The notes beneath the pieces are model-generated. The model was given only the letters and a program-made list of their open reading frames with translations. It searched no databases and was not told the origin of the DNA. DNA of 64,000 bases from Nitrospirota bacterium (GTDB lineage Bacteria > Nitrospirota > Leptospirillia > Leptospirillales > Leptospirillaceae), in the NCBI GenBank assembly GCA_021785195.1, contig JAJYGC010000002.1, positions 62,001-126,000 on the forward strand, in the 5' to 3' direction. The translations under genes and the position numbers were made by a program. Every line of letters starts with the position of its first letter. The stretch's first letter is position 1. Shown in pieces: positions 52,849 to 61,087 of the stretch.

Positions 52849-53271
52849 ATGGAACATGTTTTTGAATATCGTGGACATGGCCGATTTTTCGTGGAAGGCG
52901 ACCGGGAGCTCAGTCCCAAGCTAGTGTCAAGCAATGAAGACAACACAAAACGCAGTTCCTATTTCCTGTTTGCCGTTGAAAGCGATGATGCGGAAGAAGA
53001 GATTTATGCTGCAGGGCTTACCGTTAGCCCGAATGCCTCTTCCGGTATGGAACAATGGTCGATATGCAACGTTTCCAAAAAAGATGCAGAAGCTGTCATT
53101 CAAGAGGACGACAAAATTTACCCCGCACCCGTCAACGAAATCGAACGATATGCTATTCTGTCGACATTTGTTACGGCCCAGCTTTCCTGCCAAGACACAG
53201 ACCCCTACAGTCCGTCGAGGGTAACGACTGGCACCCTGCCTTTGCCTTCGGGATCGCCTCTGTCCCAATGA
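52849..53271 (+). CDS. Hypothetical protein, no recognised family
   Basis: 140 residues from the ATG at 52849, with AGGAGG five bases before it, which is the best evidence that the frame is real. The sequence is acidic and polar (SDDAEEEIYAAGL, EQWSICNVSKKDAEAVIQEDDKIYPAPV), starts with MEHVFEYRGHGRFFVEGDRELS, and ends with a Ser/Pro/Thr-rich tail. No signal peptide, membrane segment or cysteine motif. Base composition is more A/T-rich than the neighbours. It stands at the left edge of the accessory patch next to a decayed insertion sequence, so it may be acquired DNA. Confidence 0.65.
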   Translation: MEHVFEYRGHGRFFVEGDRELSPKLVSSNEDNTKRSSYFLFAVESDDAEEEIYAAGLTVSPNASSGMEQWSICNVSKKDAEAVIQEDDKIYPAPVNEIERYAILSTFVTAQLSCQDTDPYSPSRVTTGTLPLPSGSPLSQ

Positions 53272-53323
53272 AACCTCCCCTTCATTGGGAATTTTGGCAG
53301 AATCCCTTTAATCACGGGACAAT

Positions 53324-53638
53324 TCAATTCACATTCAATTCATTCTTGACCGATTTTACCCCCTCGACCCCCATCGACACCTTAATCGCTTCGTCCACTT
53401 CAGACTGGCTATGCACATAACCCCGCAATCTCACCACACCCTTGGAAGTCTTTATGCTGATTTCGTTGACCTTCAGCATGGAATCATTGAGAATGGCCGA
53501 CTTGACCTTTGTTGTGATAACGGAATCGTCAAAGTATTCACCTGTCGCTTCGTGCTTGGACGTTGATGCACAACCGCCAGCAGACATCAGCACAATGGCC
53601 AGCAGCAGGGCATATCGAAACATTCCAGTTTTTTTCAT
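53324..53638 (-). CDS. BON-domain lipoprotein (OsmY-like)
   Basis: 104 residues. A signal peptide (MKKTGMFRYALLLAIVLMS) ends in the lipobox SAGGC, with Cys23 as the lipid-bearing residue. The mature part is one BON domain: DDSVITTKVKSAILNDSMLKVNEISIKTSKGVVRLRGYVHSQSEVDEAI followed by VEGVKSVKNEL. BON domains bind membranes and occur in osmotically induced periplasmic proteins. The protein is probably anchored in the outer membrane facing the periplasm. Single gene; no nearby partner. Confidence 0.92.
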   Translation of the reverse strand: MKKTGMFRYALLLAIVLMSAGGCASTSKHEATGEYFDDSVITTKVKSAILNDSMLKVNEISIKTSKGVVRLRGYVHSQSEVDEAIKVSMGVEGVKSVKNELNVN

Positions 53639-53865
53639 TCCATCCCCCCATCAGAAATTAGAGTGCCGTTTGCCAAAAACCATCTTTATTCCACAGAAAT
53701 CATGATCCAGTTCTTGAGGGACATGAGTCGCATCAGCCTCAAATCGGCACCTTGGATTTCCATCAGCGGTGTCTTTATGAGGTTTCTCTTTGGATCGGGG
53801 GGTCTGAACGTTTGGAGGTCGTTTATTCATGACTTTTGAAGGATTGGAAGGGTTCCTCTTTAAAT

Positions 53866-54498
53866 CTACCCCCAATTCTTTCGCTGTCTATAAGGTCTGA
53901 CTGGAAAATCCGAAGGAGAAAAGTCATGACCCTTTGAGAGATCAAACGCATGATAGGGTAAGGATAGAGCCGATTTCAGATTCCCCCAGAAAATCGTGTT
54001 GTCCCAGTGAAACGGGGGGATCCTTCGGTTTTCGTCCTTCCCGGTGCCAGGAAGCTTGTCCCCATTGCTCGGAGACCGCCGTGACAAAGGGACCCTTGGT
54101 TTCCGGACCCAGATCCCTTTTTCCTCCCGGGTGCTCTCCGCCGTGGTCGTCATCATCGACTTCTATACGGCCTTCGGGCGGAGAGAGATCTTCCGCAGGG
54201 CCATGGCTTCCCTGGGCTTGTGCTTGATCCGCCAGGCCGTGCGGTAACAGACTCCCAGCTGGCGTTTGGGCGACAGGGCAGAGAGAATGATCTTGGTCTG
54301 GGGGACCAGGTAAATGGCCAGAAACCAGGAGGGGAAGTAAGAGCTAGGTGCTATGGAAAAGCGTTTCGGCCGTCAGCGATTTCTGCTGGTTGCCGTCCCC
54401 GCACATGAAGGTTTTTCGCACTGCTCTTCCGTGGTGCACAGGCCCTGAAATTCCGGACGGGAAAGTCAGACCTGGAACTGGATGCGGTTCCTGGACAT
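53866..54498 (-). pseudogene. Decayed IS1595-family (ISXO2-like) transposase
   Basis: Reading leftward from an ATG at 54498, pieces of an IS1595-type transposase appear in changing frames: MSRNRIQFQ, then after a stop LSRPEFQGLCTTEEQC; a zinc-ribbon remnant with LTAETLFHST; then SWFLAIYLVPQTK, LSALSPKRQLGV, YRTAWRIKHKPREAM; after another frame change VEVD-like IEVDDDDHGGEHPGGKRD and KGPFVTAVS; finally NTIFWGNLKSALS and YHAFDLSKG from the C-terminus. At least two stops and two or more frameshifts are present. About 100 residues between the first acidic motif and the C-terminus are missing, so it cannot be active. Intact relatives are about 320 residues long. Terminal inverted repeats were not identified. 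Confidence 0.85.
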
Positions 54499-54820
54499 TT
54501 CGAGTCTCAGAGCAACGATGGCTCTTCTTTTAATGCGTCGGGATGCTGATCAGCGCCAATCAGGAGTTTTATTATCTTGAGGTGACAACAAAATCGTGTT
54601 CTGATCGGTTTGCCCTGTCAGGGGCGTATCGGTCCAGTGCAGAAGGCGCAGATTGGGCAATCCTGGAGGGGAACGACTGTTGTCTGATGTGATCTTTGCT
54701 CAAGGGAAGGATTGCAAGCGTATTCGAAAAAGCCTGACAATGAAATGAACCCGGCGGGTGGGTGCCCGTATTCCCATTATTGTTTTGGTGTTGCGATCAC
54801 AATGAATAGGCAGGACTTAG
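54499..54820. other. 322-base region between the decayed transposase and the YhaM-like gene
   Basis: No gene, tRNA or clear hairpin is supported here. It may include the lost right end of the insertion sequence. A weak ribosome site, GCAGGA, lies five bases before the ATG at 54821. No confident promoter was found. Confidence 0.5.
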
Positions 54821-55801
54821 ATGAAAACCGTTAAAGGAGTTGCATTCGTCAAATCAAAATCCGTCCAGGAAGGGAAAAATGGACCGGCATTGTTTATGGA
54901 TCTGGTTTTCAAGGGCACGCAGCCGAATCTTCCTTTGCAGGAGGTCCCAGCCCGATTGTGGGAGGGGGTGGATCGGGTTGCGACAACGATTCAGACCGGT
55001 GAACTGCTTTATGCGGAAGGACAGGAAATCGTGTTCAATGGAGAGACCCAGCTTCGACTGACAAGGATCTCTCCGCTCAAGGCGACGCCTGAGGAGATCC
55101 TTGCATTCATTCCCAAGAGCACCGTGCCCGTTACCGAAGGCATGGACAAACTGAAAGAATATCTCGAATCCCTCGAAGACCCCAGTTTGAAGGAGTTTGG
55201 GCTGATGATGCTTGCCGACCCGGAGATCATGGATCGGTTTCCTTCAGCCCCCGCGGCCAAAAAAAATCACCATGCTTTTGTGGGGGGGCTCCTTGAGCAC
55301 ACTCTTGAAATCCTGGAAATGGGCTCCCGTATTGCCCCCGTTCTGGGGTTGAATCGTGACCTTTTGCTGTTGGGACTCTTTCTGCATGATATCGGCAAAT
55401 GCTGGGAAATCTCATCAACGCCCGGGTTTAGCTATACCGACGAAGGAAGGCTGGTGGGCCACATGTACCTCGGATGCGAAAAGGTTGCGCAGGTCTCCCG
55501 CCGGGTTGCAGGGTTCCCTGAACGGTATCTGCGTGTCCTTCAACACTTCATCTTGTCCCACCACGGTGAATTTGCCTATGGTTCCCCGATCCTTCCCGCG
55601 ACACCGGAAGCGATGGCCGTTCATTTCCTGGATAACCTTTCGGGTCAGGTCAATGCAATCCGCCGTGTTCGCCCTCAAGATGGCGATCAATGGGGGTATG
55701 AAAAAAACAGGGGGGCGTATATCTGGAAAAAGGGATCGGACCCTTCATCATGGGATCAGACCCCCGTCGGAAGGGGAGAGCGGAAGGTGTTTGGAGCGTG
55801 A
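54821..55801 (+). CDS. YhaM-like 3'-5' exoribonuclease (OB-fold plus HD domain)
   Basis: 326 residues. The N-terminal 100 residues resemble an OB fold for nucleic acid; an HD phosphohydrolase domain follows: HHAFVGGLLEHTLEIL, FLHDIGKCWE, GHMYLGCEKV, ILSHHGEFAYGSPILPATPEAMAVHFLDNL. This whole layout, including the HHG...GSP..P.TPEA segment, is that of YhaM/CBF1 of Gram-positive bacteria, an exonuclease on RNA and DNA. The C-terminal YIWKK tail is also familiar. Its stop overlaps the GTG of the next gene by four bases. Confidence 0.88.
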   Translation: MKTVKGVAFVKSKSVQEGKNGPALFMDLVFKGTQPNLPLQEVPARLWEGVDRVATTIQTGELLYAEGQEIVFNGETQLRLTRISPLKATPEEILAFIPKSTVPVTEGMDKLKEYLESLEDPSLKEFGLMMLADPEIMDRFPSAPAAKKNHHAFVGGLLEHTLEILEMGSRIAPVLGLNRDLLLLGLFLHDIGKCWEISSTPGFSYTDEGRLVGHMYLGCEKVAQVSRRVAGFPERYLRVLQHFILSHHGEFAYGSPILPATPEAMAVHFLDNLSGQVNAIRRVRPQDGDQWGYEKNRGAYIWKKGSDPSSWDQTPVGRGERKVFGA

Positions 55802-58623
55802 ACGCATTTTTCCAGGAGGAAGGCGTTCTTCGTGATTTGAGAAGAATGCTGGGAGATGACGGTGTTTTTGACCGCCCAGAGGACAGGAAGTCTTTTTCCT
55901 ATGACGCGGGGATCTACCGGATTGATCCGGGAGTCATCGTTCTGCCATCCTCAGCGGAAGTGGCGGTCAATGTTCTCCGATATGCCCAGAAAAACGGGTT
56001 TCCCTTGACCCTTCGTTCCGGAGGAACCAATTTGGGGGGGGGTTCGATCGGACCGGGGATCATCATGGGAATGTCCCGGATCCGGGAGATGGATTTATCG
56101 GGAGCCCAGGACGGTTATGTTGAAGTGGGCCCCGGGGTCATCCTGAAGGAACTCAACGATCAGCTGGCATTGCGAGGCTGTTTCTTTGCCCCCGACCCTT
56201 CATCCGGGCTTGCCTGCCAGATCGGCGGCATGATCGGAACGAACGCTGCCGGGGCGCATGCGCTGAAATACGGAGCGGTCAAGGAAAACGTCCTGGCACT
56301 GGATTTTGCGACTCTTGAGGGGGAGTCCGTGCGGCTTGCCCCCCGTACCCTTGAGGAAGGAATGGAGGATTTTCTGCTCCGGAACACCCTCCCGCAAGGA
56401 TTTCGGGAAATCGCTCGTCTCCTGCCGGAATGGGTTCCGGTGCTTCGCACTCACCACAGGAATGTTTCGAAGAACTCATCCGGATACAATTTGTTTGACC
56501 TGGCTGAAAAGCTTTACCCTGAAATGCCCGGAAGAGTGCCTGTCTGGGATCCCCTCCGGTTGATCGTCGGGGCAGAGGGGACGCTGGGACTTGTCACCAG
56601 GGCCAGGTTGAAAGTTTATCCCCTCCCGGCCCGCAAATTGACAATCCTCGCTTTTTTCCTTGAACTCGAGGATCTTGGCCGGGCAGTTTTCCAATTGAAC
56701 CATCTGGCCCCGTCTGCCTTGGAAATGCTGGACCGCTACACGCTGGACCTTCTGGGCCGAAAGCGTTTCGGCATTCCTGAAGACGCGGATTCTATGCTTT
56801 TGATCGAGTTTGATCATGAACCCCAAGCAGAACTGCTCGGTGAGGCCATCGCTGTTCTGAAACTGTTTCAGTCTCCGGTTCCCCCCCGCGTTGCGACTGA
56901 TGAAACGGAGCAGAAAGCGCTCTGGAAAGCGCGCCATGCGCTTTTCCCGACACTTTACCGGTTTGACGGGATCCGCAGACCCCTGAATTTTGCGGATGAC
57001 GTTGCGGTTCCCGTTCATCGACTCACAGAACTGTTGGCCTACCTCCGCACATTTTTCCGTGAAATTGACGTTCCAGTCGCATTATATGGGCATATCGGAA
57101 ACGGGAACGCCCATATCAACCCCTTGCTGGATTTGCGTGAGCCCGGGTCGTTTGACACCCTGCTGACGATCAGCCGGACCATCCATCGGGTGGTCATTGA
57201 AAAATTTGGGGGGGTGCCCTGCGGGGAACATGGGGAAGGGCGTGTCCGGGCGGAGTTCCTCCCGGAGGTTTACGGCCATGAAGTCTATCGGATGTTTGTG
57301 GAAACGAAGAAAATCTTTGATCCCAGGGGAATTCTGAATCCGGGCGTCAAGATTTCCGGGGCCTCCTTTCTGGAACACATTGATGTGGAACGGGTTTCAA
57401 GGCCGTGCGCCACCTGCGGAAAGTGCAATACGGTTTGTCCCAGTTTCGATGTCCTTCGGCAGGAGTCGATGGGCGCGCGGGGGTGGTATCAGATCCTCAC
57501 CGACCCGGCTTTTCGTGACAATCCTCCGGCAGAGGTGCTTGATACTTGCCTCAATTGCAAATCCTGCCGGGCGGTCTGTCCCGCCGGAGTGGATGTCTCT
57601 TCCGTGATCCTGGAAGCTCGCTCGCGTTTCCGGGCGGATCCGGTCACCCGGGTGATTTCCCAAATCCTGATCCACCCTGAACGATTGGAACGGATTGCCG
57701 GTTGGCTCGGACAAAGCCAGTTCCTTTGGGACCGTCCCGTGTTCCGAAGGGTTCTGGAGCGATTGGCGCGGCCTTTGCTCCAGAAAGTATCAAAGACGGC
57801 CTCGATCCCCTCGGACCTTCTCCTTCCCAGGATTCGTTACCGCTCACTGAGGAAGACCTTCTTCCACCTGACCGAAGAAGGTGGAAGAATCGGAGATCTG
57901 GCCTATTTTCATGGGTGTGCCGCCAATACACTGGATGATGGGGTCGGTGAATCAATGCTCCGGCTGCTTTCCTTGGGGTCTGACCGTTTGGTTCTGCCCC
58001 GTCAGACCTGTTCAGGCACCCCCATTGAGACTTATGGCCATCGGGACCTTGTCCGTCAAGCCGCCCGGTTCAACCTTGAAAGTCTGAAACGGTTCCCGAA
58101 AATCGTCACGGGGTGCGCCTCGTGTACGCTGGCGCTCAAGGACCTCCCAACCCACTTTGATCCGGGAAGCCCTGAATGGGAAACGGCATCTGAGATATCA
58201 GGGAGGGTCCGCCATCTTTCCCAGTATCTCCTGGAGGAGAGTATGGGTGAAACATTGGGAAAGATTCGTGCAAATGTTCTTCAGGAGGCGTCACGGATTC
58301 CTGTCACCTATCATGCTTCCTGCCACCTGCGCGCGGCAGGTGTGACGGAAGAACCCCATCACCTTCTTCGGTCGATTTTTAAAGAAGGGTTCCGGGAGAT
58401 GGTTGATGAAGACAGGTGTGCCGGTGGTGCCGGGACATATTTGCTCAAGAATCCCGATTTCTCCAAGGAGATCTTTGGCCGAAAGGCCCGTGCCATCCGT
58501 GAGAGTGGCGCAGGAACGGTGACGACAGGATGTCCCGCCTGTCAAATGACGTTGGCTGACCGTCTCGGAGGGAGTCACAGGGTTGAGCATCTGGCCGTCT
58601 TATTGGCCCAATACCTGCCTTGA
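55798..58623 (+). CDS. Fused FAD-linked oxidase / Fe-S oxidoreductase (GlcD-GlcF or YdiJ type)
   Basis: 941 residues from a GTG at 55798 that overlaps the preceding stop. Order: FAD-binding domain (about 15-240; LTLRSGGTNLGGGSIGPGIIMGM, GMIGTNAAGAHALKYG), FAD-oxidase C domain (about 270-510; YGHIGNGNAHINPLL, GGVPCGEHGEGRVRAEF), two 4Fe-4S motifs near 535-600 (CATCGKCNTVCPSF and CLNCKSCRAVCPAGVDV), then two Cys-rich CCG regions (FHGCAANTLDDGVGESM; GCASCTLAL; YHASCHLRAAGV; CAGGAGTYLL). Such proteins oxidise D-2-hydroxy acids (D-lactate, glycolate, D-2-hydroxyglutarate) and pass electrons on to a respiratory acceptor. Substrate not determined here. Confidence 0.9.
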   Translation: MNAFFQEEGVLRDLRRMLGDDGVFDRPEDRKSFSYDAGIYRIDPGVIVLPSSAEVAVNVLRYAQKNGFPLTLRSGGTNLGGGSIGPGIIMGMSRIREMDLSGAQDGYVEVGPGVILKELNDQLALRGCFFAPDPSSGLACQIGGMIGTNAAGAHALKYGAVKENVLALDFATLEGESVRLAPRTLEEGMEDFLLRNTLPQGFREIARLLPEWVPVLRTHHRNVSKNSSGYNLFDLAEKLYPEMPGRVPVWDPLRLIVGAEGTLGLVTRARLKVYPLPARKLTILAFFLELEDLGRAVFQLNHLAPSALEMLDRYTLDLLGRKRFGIPEDADSMLLIEFDHEPQAELLGEAIAVLKLFQSPVPPRVATDETEQKALWKARHALFPTLYRFDGIRRPLNFADDVAVPVHRLTELLAYLRTFFREIDVPVALYGHIGNGNAHINPLLDLREPGSFDTLLTISRTIHRVVIEKFGGVPCGEHGEGRVRAEFLPEVYGHEVYRMFVETKKIFDPRGILNPGVKISGASFLEHIDVERVSRPCATCGKCNTVCPSFDVLRQESMGARGWYQILTDPAFRDNPPAEVLDTCLNCKSCRAVCPAGVDVSSVILEARSRFRADPVTRVISQILIHPERLERIAGWLGQSQFLWDRPVFRRVLERLARPLLQKVSKTASIPSDLLLPRIRYRSLRKTFFHLTEEGGRIGDLAYFHGCAANTLDDGVGESMLRLLSLGSDRLVLPRQTCSGTPIETYGHRDLVRQAARFNLESLKRFPKIVTGCASCTLALKDLPTHFDPGSPEWETASEISGRVRHLSQYLLEESMGETLGKIRANVLQEASRIPVTYHASCHLRAAGVTEEPHHLLRSIFKEGFREMVDEDRCAGGAGTYLLKNPDFSKEIFGRKARAIRESGAGTVTTGCPACQMTLADRLGGSHRVEHLAVLLAQYLP

Positions 58624-58946
58624 CCCGGCCAAGCCGAGGAAGTGTCGCCCAATCCTTAAAATTCAGGAATTTTTAGATGTGAAGATTGTTTATTTGTAGG
58701 ATTCCCGGAATTTTCATAAAGTTTTCCCCTTTTTTCCGGTTTTTCGTGTGTGTCGTGTCAAAAACCCTATTGATGATTGTCACAGAGTTTCCAATGATGA
58801 CCCATTAGACTCTATGCACAGAACGGAGAGTCTTCCCCTTACTATTATCCCGACATCCAGAGATCTCCGGAACGGCCCGGAAGGCATTTGCCAGATGACT
58901 GATGGGCCAGGAAATGGAGCTGCACCTTATCATGAGGATGTCTTCG
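58624..58946. other. 323-base intergenic region upstream of the IstB-like gene
   Basis: No gene is supported. The frame of the IstB-like gene stays open back to 58902, so its true start may lie up to 45 bases earlier. A/T-rich stretches near 58660-58750 may hold a promoter, but no convincing -35/-10 pair was found. Confidence 0.5.
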
Positions 58947-59681
58947 ATGCGTGATCCTATTCTGCTTCCAGAAGAAATTGAGGCCCTGCTCAGGGAAACG
59001 CCCAAGTTCCGGCGTGCCGCTTTCCGGGCCCGGGAAAGGGATGCCTCAACGTTCCTGCTTTCCGAGGACAAGGCGGGCGCTGAAAGGGAGCTTTCCTCCC
59101 ACTCGTTTCGTCGGGATCTCCATCTGTCCGGATTCCCCTGGGTCAAGACCCTTCTGGATTTCCAGAAGGATCTCTCTTTGTCGATTGACTCGAATGTTCT
59201 TGAAGAACTGTTCGATTTGTCTTTTCTGGACCGCGGGGAAAACATTGTGTTGTCCGGTCCTTCCGGAACGGGAAAGACACACTTGGCAATCGCGCTGGGA
59301 GAGAAGGCGGCAAGGCTTGGGCTGACAGCGTCTTTTCAAGCATTTGACAACCTGATTGCCGAACTGAGGAAGAATCAGGAAGAGGGAGGGTATTCTCCGG
59401 TTGTCCGTAAAGCCCTTGAGGCCCGGGTATTGGTCCTTGACGATCTTGGCAGCACCGGGTTGTCGGCTGAGGACGCTTCCAGTTTTCTGGATTTTCTGTT
59501 CCATCGTTCTTCGAAGGGTAGTCTCGTTCTGACCTCCCGCATTTCCCTGATTGGCTGGAACAAGGTTTTCAGATCCGGGAGCTTTTCAGAAAAGATTCTG
59601 GGATACCTTCTGGAGCATGTCTTTTGGGTTCGGCTCCAGCACCCGGAAGTCCCCAAGACGGCCCGTTCGCTGAAGCCCTGA
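58947..59681 (+). CDS. Orphan IstB/DnaC-like AAA+ ATPase
   Basis: 244 residues from the ATG at 58947, nine bases after a GAGG; earlier ATGs at 58914, 58932 and 58938 are possible. The N-terminal 100 residues have the IstB-type layout (RRAAFRARERDASTF, then LDFQKDLSLSIDSNVLEELFDLSFLDRGENIVLSGP). Walker A is GPSGTGKT (104-111), Walker B VLVLDDLG, and sensor-1 SLVLTSRIS. IS21 elements carry such a gene next to the transposase istA, but no istA, inverted repeats or other IS parts are seen here. It may be an IS21 remnant or a chromosomal helicase-loader relative. Confidence 0.85.
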   Translation: MRDPILLPEEIEALLRETPKFRRAAFRARERDASTFLLSEDKAGAERELSSHSFRRDLHLSGFPWVKTLLDFQKDLSLSIDSNVLEELFDLSFLDRGENIVLSGPSGTGKTHLAIALGEKAARLGLTASFQAFDNLIAELRKNQEEGGYSPVVRKALEARVLVLDDLGSTGLSAEDASSFLDFLFHRSSKGSLVLTSRISLIGWNKVFRSGSFSEKILGYLLEHVFWVRLQHPEVPKTARSLKP

Positions 59682-59850
59682 TCCGGACCCTCGGAACCCC
59701 TTTCCGGGTCCCTCAGGCGAATCCCTCATCGCATGGAGGCACGGATCTGCCCTCCAATGTCTTGATCCCTTTTGTTGCCATTTCCCACAAGCCACAAGTA
59801 CATGCTTCCGGTTTGTGTCAACAGCGCATCCGGGGGAGCGTTCCAGAATT

Positions 59851-60765
59851 TTAGGAATGGGCTCCATGCATTGCCACATGATGGAACATGGGGGATGCGT
59901 GGGGCAAAACCTCAAGATTGTTTTCCCGAAGGATCTCTCGGGATGTCTTTTTGAGGTCTCTGGCCAGTTCCGGCATTTGTACGGAAAGGGATTCCAGATG
60001 GGAGGACAGGATCTGAAGGGGCATCTTTCGCGAATATCCCGGTGCCTCACGTCCCATCCGGATCGCCCGTCTGGCATAGTCGGGGAGGGTGCTGAAAAGC
60101 GGCATCCGATAATTTCCCGCGACTTCCTGAATCAAAGGCAGGACGCGTTTCCCATGGCATGAGACAAAAGCATCCAGAACCCCTGTAAAAAAAGAGAAGT
60201 GCCGCGATTCGTCCTTGGCCAGATTGAGAAGGAGCGCCTTCAGAACAGGTTCCTTGACGGCCCTGGACAAACATTGGTAATAAATCTGAGTCGCCTTCTC
60301 CTGGAGGAACGTATAGGTGAAGACCTGTACGGGTTCTGAAAACCCAAGCTGAAATTCCTTGATATTTTCGCGAATGAGTTCTTCTTCCAGCGCTTCCTGA
60401 TCCCTGACAATTCCCGATCGCACCTGATAGATGGCAAGCGCCTGGGCATGTCGGTCTTCCTCGACACCCCACCGGACGAGAAAGTGAAAGAGTTCACGGT
60501 TTGAGAGGGAGCGATCGATTCCCACCTCTTCTCCGATGGGAAAGCGCTTTCTGTAGTCCTCGATATATCGCGGGGTATGGTCTTCAATAAAAGTGCAGAA
60601 GGCCACGGCTTCCTTCTGTCCAGCGGACAGGGATTCCGGATCGAGTCCTTCGGAGGGAATCGAAGTAAACCGGTTCCAGTTTGCCGAATCCGCGATCTGA
60701 TTGTACTGGGTCACAAGGGGACGCAAGAATTTGATCGGAAGGTCTAGAGTCTGTTGATTATCCAA
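59851..60765 (-). CDS. Acyl-ACP-desaturase-like diiron protein
   Basis: 304 residues from a TTG at 60765 with AGGAGG four bases before it. Both diiron motifs of the soluble plant-type desaturase family (PF03405) are intact: EEDRH ending at His106 (VRWGVEEDRHAQAL) and DESRH ending at His189 (LAKDESRHFSFF), with further acids in helices 1 and 3. Such enzymes put a double bond into acyl chains bound to acyl carrier protein, using oxygen and ferredoxin. The similarity outside the metal motifs is modest, so the exact substrate is open. It lies downstream of mgtA on the same strand but after a 322-base gap with its own promoter candidate. Confidence 0.8.
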   Translation of the reverse strand: MDNQQTLDLPIKFLRPLVTQYNQIADSANWNRFTSIPSEGLDPESLSAGQKEAVAFCTFIEDHTPRYIEDYRKRFPIGEEVGIDRSLSNRELFHFLVRWGVEEDRHAQALAIYQVRSGIVRDQEALEEELIRENIKEFQLGFSEPVQVFTYTFLQEKATQIYYQCLSRAVKEPVLKALLLNLAKDESRHFSFFTGVLDAFVSCHGKRVLPLIQEVAGNYRMPLFSTLPDYARRAIRMGREAPGYSRKMPLQILSSHLESLSVQMPELARDLKKTSREILRENNLEVLPHASPMFHHVAMHGAHS

Positions 60766-60843
60766 AGAGCCTCCTGCTGGATGTGCGCTCGGTCATCAAT
60801 AACAATAATGGGATAAGTGGTCCAAATGGTTCGTTCATAACGA

Positions 60844-60872
60844 CATTTAGGCCGAGCGATATTACTTTGCAA
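60844..60872 (-). promoter_or_regulatory. Promoter candidate for the desaturase-like gene
   Basis: On the minus strand TTGCAA (60867-60872) and TAAATG (60844-60849) are 17 bases apart, about 75-105 bases before the TTG start. The -10 match is partial. Confidence 0.4.
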
Positions 60873-61016
60873 AAATGGGTCCACTTTGTTCATGGGAATC
60901 AATGGAGGGCTGTTAATGGCCTAAGGGAAAGGGTCTTTCCAGTCCTTTCAGATTTTTATGAATGGGGGATTGGTGGGGGATTTCCAGGGATGATGCTTGA
61001 CTGCAACAACACGGTT

Positions 61017-61046
61017 GCACGGCGATTCATAAATGAAACGCCGTGC
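61017..61046. repeat. 30-base near-perfect palindrome downstream of mgtA
   Basis: GCACGGCG (61017-61024) pairs with CGCCGTGC (61039-61046); after one A-A mismatch, TTCAT pairs with ATGAA around a two-base centre. It is 41 bases after the mgtA stop on the minus strand. No T run follows, so it is either an imperfect terminator or a protein-binding palindrome ahead of the desaturase-like gene. Confidence 0.7.
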
Positions 61047-61087
61047 GGGGGTTTCGGATAAGCCGGGAATCCGGAAAAATGCTGATG

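Larger units (their letters stand above)
60766..61087. other. 322-base intergenic region between mgtA and the desaturase-like gene
   Basis: No gene is supported. It holds the promoter candidate at 60844-60872 and the near-perfect palindrome at 61017-61046, listed separately. It is more A/T-rich than the neighbouring genes. Confidence 0.6.

Noticed and set aside
53651-53875. 74-codon leftward open frame next to the transposase relic
   Set aside because: No ribosome site at its starts, no recognised family, and it overlaps the end of the decayed transposase.
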